DNA of 64,000 bases from NCBI GenBank assembly GCA_031732755.1, contig JAVMKI010000052.1, forward strand, positions 1 to 64,000, written 5' to 3'. This DNA comes from Contendibacter sp031732755. GTDB lineage: Bacteria > Pseudomonadota > Gammaproteobacteria > Competibacterales > Competibacteraceae. The notes beneath the pieces are model-generated. The model did no database searches. It was not told the origin of the DNA and was given only the letters and a program-made list of their open reading frames with translations. This document shows positions 59,987-64,000 of this stretch, in pieces; within the stretch, counting starts at the first letter, position 1, and each line of letters starts with the position of its first letter. The position numbers and the translations under genes are program-made.

Positions 59987-62156
59987 ATGCATAGACCGGA
60001 AAACCAGATTCTTCTAAGCAGCGGCCCCTTCGCTGGGATGCGCGAAACTGGTGGCTTCGGCCAACCACTGCATGCCCTTTACCCGCAAATCCGGGCCGTG
60101 CTTGCCAGCGAACTGGGGCCGGAGGTGGCGGGATTGCTGGCCGAACCGGTGGTGGACCGCGCCAACAACCGGATTGACTGGTATGCCGAGGGCGATCCCG
60201 ATCATTCGCCGACAGGACTGAGCGATCTGCCCGAAGCCCAACGTCAGCTTCTGCTCACCCAAGTCCATGATTGGTTGGAACGCGGGCGTGGCGTGGCGGA
60301 GCGCTACGCCGTTTCGGAAGAAACTCGCCGGGCGCAATTGGGCGCTATGTTGCGGGCGGCCCTCGGCACGCCTGCGGAAACCGAAGTGTTTCTGGTCGAG
60401 GGGCGACCGGTGATAATCCGCTGGGGTTTCACGTCGGATCGACCCTGGGAGGCGCCAACGGCGCCGACGCGAAGCCCGGCGATCCAACCGCCCACGCTAA
60501 AACCGCCGGAACCGCCGCGCGACGTGGCGATGCCAGAGGTCGCCTTGCCGGAGCTGGCGACCGCCGCGCCAGCACCCGCCACAGGAAACGAAGCGCCGTT
60601 GGAGAAAATCGAGCGGCAGCCGGACGCACCACCCGTCGTTCCCGCGCCTGCGCCGATTCCCGCTGAACCTTTGCCTGCAACGTCACCGCCTTTATCCCAA
60701 GAACCGGGGCCATCTTCGTCCTCACTGGAGTCGTCGCCGGAATCCAAACCAGCGGCGGCGACACGCGATGCACTGCTGAAACCGCCCTCTGAACCTGGAA
60801 CCGGATGGCGTTACGTGGTGGTCGGTTCCCGATATTTCTGGGGCGTGTTTGCGCTTGCCGTATTGTTGGCCGCGATGGCGGTGCTTTGGCGGGGGTTGGG
60901 GCGATCGCCGTTATCGTCGGCATCGGACCAATCCGCGAGGCTATCACCCGACCCGGATTTGGAGCACGCTTTGCTACAGGCGCAACACACCGAAACGGAG
61001 TTGCGAACCCGGCTTGAAAGCCTGTTGGCGCAACTCGCGGGTCGGCGCGGCCAGTGTCCACCGCCGACCGCTGGAGCGGGGGTCGACGCTCCCACGGTTC
61101 GGGAATCCGGTCATAGCCGCACAGTTCCTGCTCGATCCACAGTCGCGGATGGCGGAAACGCGCGCGCGCCGGGATTTGCCGCAATTCCATCCGTGGACAC
61201 TCCCCCCAGCGACCGGGCGGCAATGCCCTCTGGTAAGGCCTCAATCGGGGATCGTGGAACAACTCCATCCACAACAGCGCCGGTCACGTTGGACCGCACC
61301 GCGTTGCCAGCGACCACGTCACCGACAACTCCATCCACAACAGCGCCGGTCACGTTGGACCGCACCGCGTTGCCAGCGANNNNNNNNNNNNNNNNNNNNN
61401 NNNNNNNNNNNNNNNNNNNNNNNNNNNNNNNNNNNNNNNNNNNNNNNNNNNNNNNNNNNNNNNNNNNNNNNNNNNNNNNCCACGTCACCGGATACCGCTG
61501 CTCCTTCGGACAACGCCAATCCATCGCCGACACCGCTGGCATCCCACGCGCCCACGGGGAGGGAAACACCCACGCAAGCGTTGGAAGCGGCGTTGACCGA
61601 ACGCGCGTCGGCACCAACCGCGCCGTTGCGGCAGCCGTCATCAACCCAAGCCGCGCCGCCCGCCAAGACGGATCTGCCCGCCCGAACGGAACCGCCAGCC
61701 AAGATCGAACCACCTGTCAAAACCGAGCCGACGCCCGAGGAGCGCCAGGAATTCGCCAGCCGTCTGTCCGCCGCTGGCGCGACGACCGGCGAGATTACCG
61801 CGACGCTGTTGTGGAATGGTCCCAGCGATCTCGATCTAGTCGTGCGTTGCCCTTCTGGTCAGCAACTGGATTATCGCAATCCGGCCATGTGCGGCGGCGC
61901 CCTGGACGTGGACGCCAACGCGACTCGCGCCAGCCTGAGCGACCGGCCCGTGGAGAACGCATTCTGGCCGGCGGGTCAGGCCGCGCCGGGAAACTACGAA
62001 ATCGCCGTACGCTACGTACCGCGCAAGGATGAACAGACCCCACAGGAAACACCGTTTCAGGTACGTCTGATTCGGGGCGGCCAGGAATCGGTGTTCAAGG
62101 GCACGGTCCGGCCCCAAACGGTGACGCCAGTTACAACCTTCACCGTCGAACGCTGA
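59987..62156 (+). CDS. Large single-pass membrane protein with SrfA-like N-terminus, repeat region and DUF2135-like C-terminal domain (assembly gap inside)
   Basis: N-terminal domain (about 1-150) with NRIDWYAEGDPDHSPTGLSD and QLLLTQVHDWLERGRGVAER resembles the beginning of SrfA proteins of the srfABC locus. A Pro/Ala/Glu-rich stretch, one membrane helix near residue 285 (FWGVFALAVLLAAMAVLW), and a short coiled coil (LEHALLQAQHTETELRTRLE) follow. Then a 22-residue tandem repeat (TTPSTTAPVTLDRTALPA plus TTSP) broken by 100 N. The C-terminal LLWNGPSDLDLVVRCPSGQQ and GGALDVDANATR resemble the beta-sandwich of DUF2135/YfaP-type proteins. The frame differs across the gap, but a true gap divisible by three restores it. 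No SrfB or SrfC follows. Confidence 0.7.
61259..61379 (+). repeat. 66-bp tandem repeat inside the SrfA-like gene
   Basis: Units start at 61259 and 61325 with identical sequence (ACAACTCCATCCACAACAGC...). The second is cut by the N run after 55 bp; the missing 11 bp (CCACGTCACCG) appear immediately after the gap. Confidence 0.9.
61380..61479. other. Assembly gap (100 N) in the 66-bp repeat
   Basis: Placeholder of exactly 100 N. The flanking repeat phase and reading frame are both satisfied by a true length that is a multiple of 66 bp. Confidence 0.95.
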
Positions 62157-62166
62157 GGAACCTGCC

Positions 62167-62493
62167 ATGAGTCAGCAAGAACAGGAGTCTTTCATGGTTT
62201 ACGCCACCGAAACGGCGATTCCCCGCTACCAACGCGCCTGGGTTTGGGGTCTGGCGGCGCTGGCGATTCTGCTGTGCGGTCTGGTCGCTGGCTGGTCGAT
62301 GGGCAGCACGGAGATCGGCGTTCCAGATGGGACGCGCTCCGGCATCCACGCGGTGGATGGCGCGGCGCTGCTAGCCCGGCAGGAAGCGGCGAACCGCGCA
62401 TTACGTGAACGCATCGCTCACCTGGAACAGGCATTGCGCGGTGACCCCTGCGCGCCAACAGCGCTGGAAGCGCTGCCACCGGTCAGCCGTTGA
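62167..62493 (+). CDS. Small membrane protein, probable partner of the SrfA-like protein
   Basis: 108 residues. One membrane helix (VWGLAALAILLCGLVAGWSM), then a short coiled coil (LLARQEAANRALRERIAHLE) facing the periplasm. Two starts have good ribosome sites: ATG 62167 (GAGGAA upstream) and ATG 62194 (AGGAG upstream). It follows the SrfA-like gene by 10 bp and shares its TM-plus-coiled-coil layout, so the two may pair in the membrane. No family recognised. Confidence 0.7.
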   Translation: MSQQEQESFMVYATETAIPRYQRAWVWGLAALAILLCGLVAGWSMGSTEIGVPDGTRSGIHAVDGAALLARQEAANRALRERIAHLEQALRGDPCAPTALEALPPVSR

Positions 62494-62573
62494 CCACATC
62501 CATTTTCCTCACGGAGCGACGACTCCGTGGACTTTCTTCTCCGCGTTTATTCGCGTTTATCGAGGAATGCACC

Positions 62574-63026
62574 ATGGCAACCTTTTCCATTGGCCTGAAC
62601 TGGAAGCGCACCACGCCGGATTTCGACGTGAAAACCTTCAGCCGCGACCATGTCTGGCGGCTGGCGGGCGGACAGACCGTACAGGGCTCGTCCGCGCCGG
62701 ACTATTCCGGTAACCCTGAGATGAGCAACCCTGAGGAGGCGTTACTGGCGGCACTGTCCAGTTGTCACATGCTGACCTTTCTGACCATCGCCGCGCTCAG
62801 GAAACTGGTGGTGGATCGTTACGAGGACGAGCCGGTGGCCGAACTGGGCAAGAACGAGAAGGGAAAAGTGATAGTCGCCCGGATGATCCTACGACCCTGG
62901 GTGACGTTCAGTGGCGCGGTGATTCCCGATGAGGATACGGTATGGGAGTTGCACCGCAAGGCCAAGGAAAACTGTTTCGTGGGCAACTCCGTACTGAGTC
63001 AGGTCACGCTGGAGCCTCAGTTCTGA
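62574..63026 (+). CDS. OsmC/Ohr-family peroxidase-like protein
   Basis: 150 residues from MATFSIGLNWKRTTPDFD; GAGGA upstream, while the frame to 62490 lacks support. The two peroxidatic cysteines of the family appear in LAALSSCHMLTFLTIAALRK and AKENCFVGNSVLS. Such proteins reduce organic hydroperoxides. It belongs with the oxidant theme of the upstream ABM and ChrR-like genes. Confidence 0.92.
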   Translation: MATFSIGLNWKRTTPDFDVKTFSRDHVWRLAGGQTVQGSSAPDYSGNPEMSNPEEALLAALSSCHMLTFLTIAALRKLVVDRYEDEPVAELGKNEKGKVIVARMILRPWVTFSGAVIPDEDTVWELHRKAKENCFVGNSVLSQVTLEPQF

Positions 63027-63051
63027 CCACTGTTGGATGCGGGCGGCGAGC

Positions 63052-63080
63052 TTGCGTCACCGCGCGGGCTACTCTATAAA
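63052..63080 (+). promoter_or_regulatory. Promoter of the L,D-transpeptidase gene
   Basis: -35 TTGCGT (63052-63057), 17-bp spacer, -10 TATAAA (63075-63080), 42 bp before the ATG. Confidence 0.65.
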
Positions 63081-63122
63081 TTCACGATTCGATGAAGCTA
63101 ATGAAGAGGCGTAAGGACCGGT

Positions 63123-63728
63123 ATGTGGAAGCTTGGCAAGCAGGTTATTGTTCTCAGTTCGTTAGCGTGGCTGATCAGCGCTTGCGCCCCGAACAATCCT
63201 GAGGAATCCGCGCCGCCGCTGCTGGCGAGCCAAATCATGCCGCGCGATCCCTGGTTGCTGGTGGATACCAAGGCCGACACGTTGAGCATCATGCAGGGTC
63301 AGCATCCCGTCAAGGTGTTTCGTCCGATTGCCCTGGGCAGCAGCGGAGCTGGACTCAAGTCCCAACGTGGCGACAACCGGACGCCGACCGGGGTGTTCCG
63401 CATTGGTTGGATCAACGATCAAAGCCGGTTCAAGACCTTCATCGGGCTGGATTATCCCAACCCCGACTACGCCGAGCGGGCATTACGAGAGCATCGCATC
63501 GACCGCGTCACCTACGAGCGCATTCGCACCGCCTGGAGCACCGGCCAAACACCACCGCAAGACACACCGCTAGGTGGGCAAATCGGTATTCATGGGATAG
63601 GCATGGGTGATCCACGAATCCATAGCGCCGGGATCAACTGGACCAGCGGCTGCGTGGCGTTGGACAACCACCAGATCGAGGCGCTCAGACCCTGGGTGAA
63701 AAAGGGGATGCGCGTTGAGATTCGCTAG
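63123..63728 (+). CDS. L,D-transpeptidase (YkuD) lipoprotein
   Basis: 201 residues. Signal peptide with lipobox LISAC, so the protein is membrane-anchored, followed by a YkuD domain: RDPWLLVDTKADTLSIMQGQ at the start and the active site IHGIGMGDPRIHSAGINWTSGCVAL, split here as IHGIGMGDPRIHSAGI and NWTSGCVAL, with catalytic His and Cys. Such enzymes form 3-3 peptidoglycan cross-links or attach Lpp to peptidoglycan. An Lpp-type lipoprotein gene follows 145 bp downstream, which makes the attachment role attractive but unproven. Confidence 0.93.
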   Translation: MWKLGKQVIVLSSLAWLISACAPNNPEESAPPLLASQIMPRDPWLLVDTKADTLSIMQGQHPVKVFRPIALGSSGAGLKSQRGDNRTPTGVFRIGWINDQSRFKTFIGLDYPNPDYAERALREHRIDRVTYERIRTAWSTGQTPPQDTPLGGQIGIHGIGMGDPRIHSAGINWTSGCVALDNHQIEALRPWVKKGMRVEIR

Positions 63729-63745
63729 CTTGGGTATTTTTGGCA

Positions 63746-63776
63746 TTGTCCGCTCATGCCAGTTTCGTTATATAAT
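63746..63776 (+). promoter_or_regulatory. lpp promoter
   Basis: Perfect -10 TATAAT (63771-63776) with a weak -35 TTGTCC (63746-63751), spacer 19 bp. It leaves a leader of about 90 bases. Confidence 0.6.
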
Positions 63777-63810
63777 GGCCTTGTTGTGTTGTTGCAACTT
63801 GGTTGTGCTT

Positions 63811-63827
63811 TAACGACAATGTCGTTA
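63811..63827 (+). promoter_or_regulatory. Inverted repeat in the lpp leader
   Basis: TAACGAC-AAT-GTCGTTA is a perfect repeat with 7-bp arms, 46 bp before the ATG, followed 10 bases on by a run of six T. It may be a leader hairpin or an operator. Confidence 0.4.
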
Positions 63828-63873
63828 GCCAGCACCTTTTTTGTTTGAAATGAAGCCTGTTAAGGAGTTGAAG

Positions 63874-64000
63874 ATGTCCCTCAAGACTGTCACCAAGCTG
63901 TCCGCGCTGGCCCTGATCGCCGGCTTGACCGTGGGTTGCGCCAGCACCAGTGATCTGCAGAAAGTGCAGAACGACGCCAACGAGGCCAAGGCCATGGCGC
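63874..64000 (+). CDS. lpp: Lpp/OprI-type major outer-membrane lipoprotein (partial, cut by window end)
   Basis: Only the first 42 codons are inside the window. Starts MSLKTVTKLSALALIAG, lipobox LTVGC, then ASTSDLQKVQNDANEAKAMA, the heptad pattern of the trimeric coiled coil of Lpp/OprI. AAGGAG lies upstream. Murein lipoprotein tethers the outer membrane to peptidoglycan; the C-terminal lysine needed for this is outside the window, so it could also be a free OprI-like form. Confidence 0.85.
   Translation, partial: MSLKTVTKLSALALIAGLTVGCASTSDLQKVQNDANEAKAMA

Overview
The window is a GC-rich (outside a few islands) gammaproteobacterial chromosome segment, and nearly all of it is densely packed housekeeping operons. 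Gammaproteobacterial gene orders dominate: rpsU-yqeY-dnaG-rpoD, ybgC-tolQRAB-pal-cpoB, yebC-ruvCAB, leuS-lptE-holA, and nadD-rsfS-rlmH-maf-rng-yhdP-nit-tldD-pmbA. A GTP-type PEP carboxykinase and the overall protein style would fit a relative of the glycogen-accumulating Competibacteraceae, but that placement is inference; only the class is well supported. Two runs of exactly 100 N show this is a scaffolded draft, and both fall inside coding tandem repeats.

Layout. 1-2.6 kb: the end of a PAS protein and an orphan double ABC ATPase. 2.7-12.6 kb: pckG, rnhA-dnaQ, a metG/nucleotide-sugar dehydrogenase/epimerase run, a small secreted protein, apbC and dcd. 12.6-16 kb: an AT-richer pair, a large GGDEF-EAL protein and a GspG-like pseudopilin. 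16.2-22.2 kb: tRNA-Ile(CAU), rpoD, dnaG, yqeY, rpsU, with tsaD divergent, then tRNA-Lys(UUU). 22.2-28.6 kb: the whole Tol-Pal locus with a very repetitive tolA, then an EF-hand protein. 28.6-32.3 kb: ruvBAC, yebC and a lipase-like hydrolase. 32.4-35.3 kb: nadA with an operator-like promoter, purN and purM. 35.4-52 kb: one long rightward series from leuS to pmbA. 52-54.2 kb: tusA-like and rhodanese genes, then ugd.

54.3-64 kb is the accessory part. tRNA-Ser(CGA) is followed by an orphan membrane-anchored protein, a decayed IS630-family element with recognisable inverted ends, and an orphan membrane protein. Then come a SnoaL/ABM/SnoaL trio, an ECF sigma factor translationally coupled to a cupin anti-sigma factor (its promoter contains a perfect inverted repeat), a large one-pass membrane protein with an N-terminus resembling SrfA, a small membrane partner, an OsmC-family protein, an L,D-transpeptidase lipoprotein, and the start of an Lpp/OprI-type lipoprotein cut by the right edge.

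Sites of most interest: a 19-bp perfect palindrome filling the spacer of the nadA promoter; the operator-like repeat at the ECF sigma promoter; related DnaA-box-like/terminator sequences beyond the 3' ends of tRNA-Ile and tRNA-Lys; a possible structured RNA upstream of the ABC gene; and two collapsed repeats (93 bp in tolA, 66 bp in the SrfA-like gene) whose reading frames constrain the true gap lengths.
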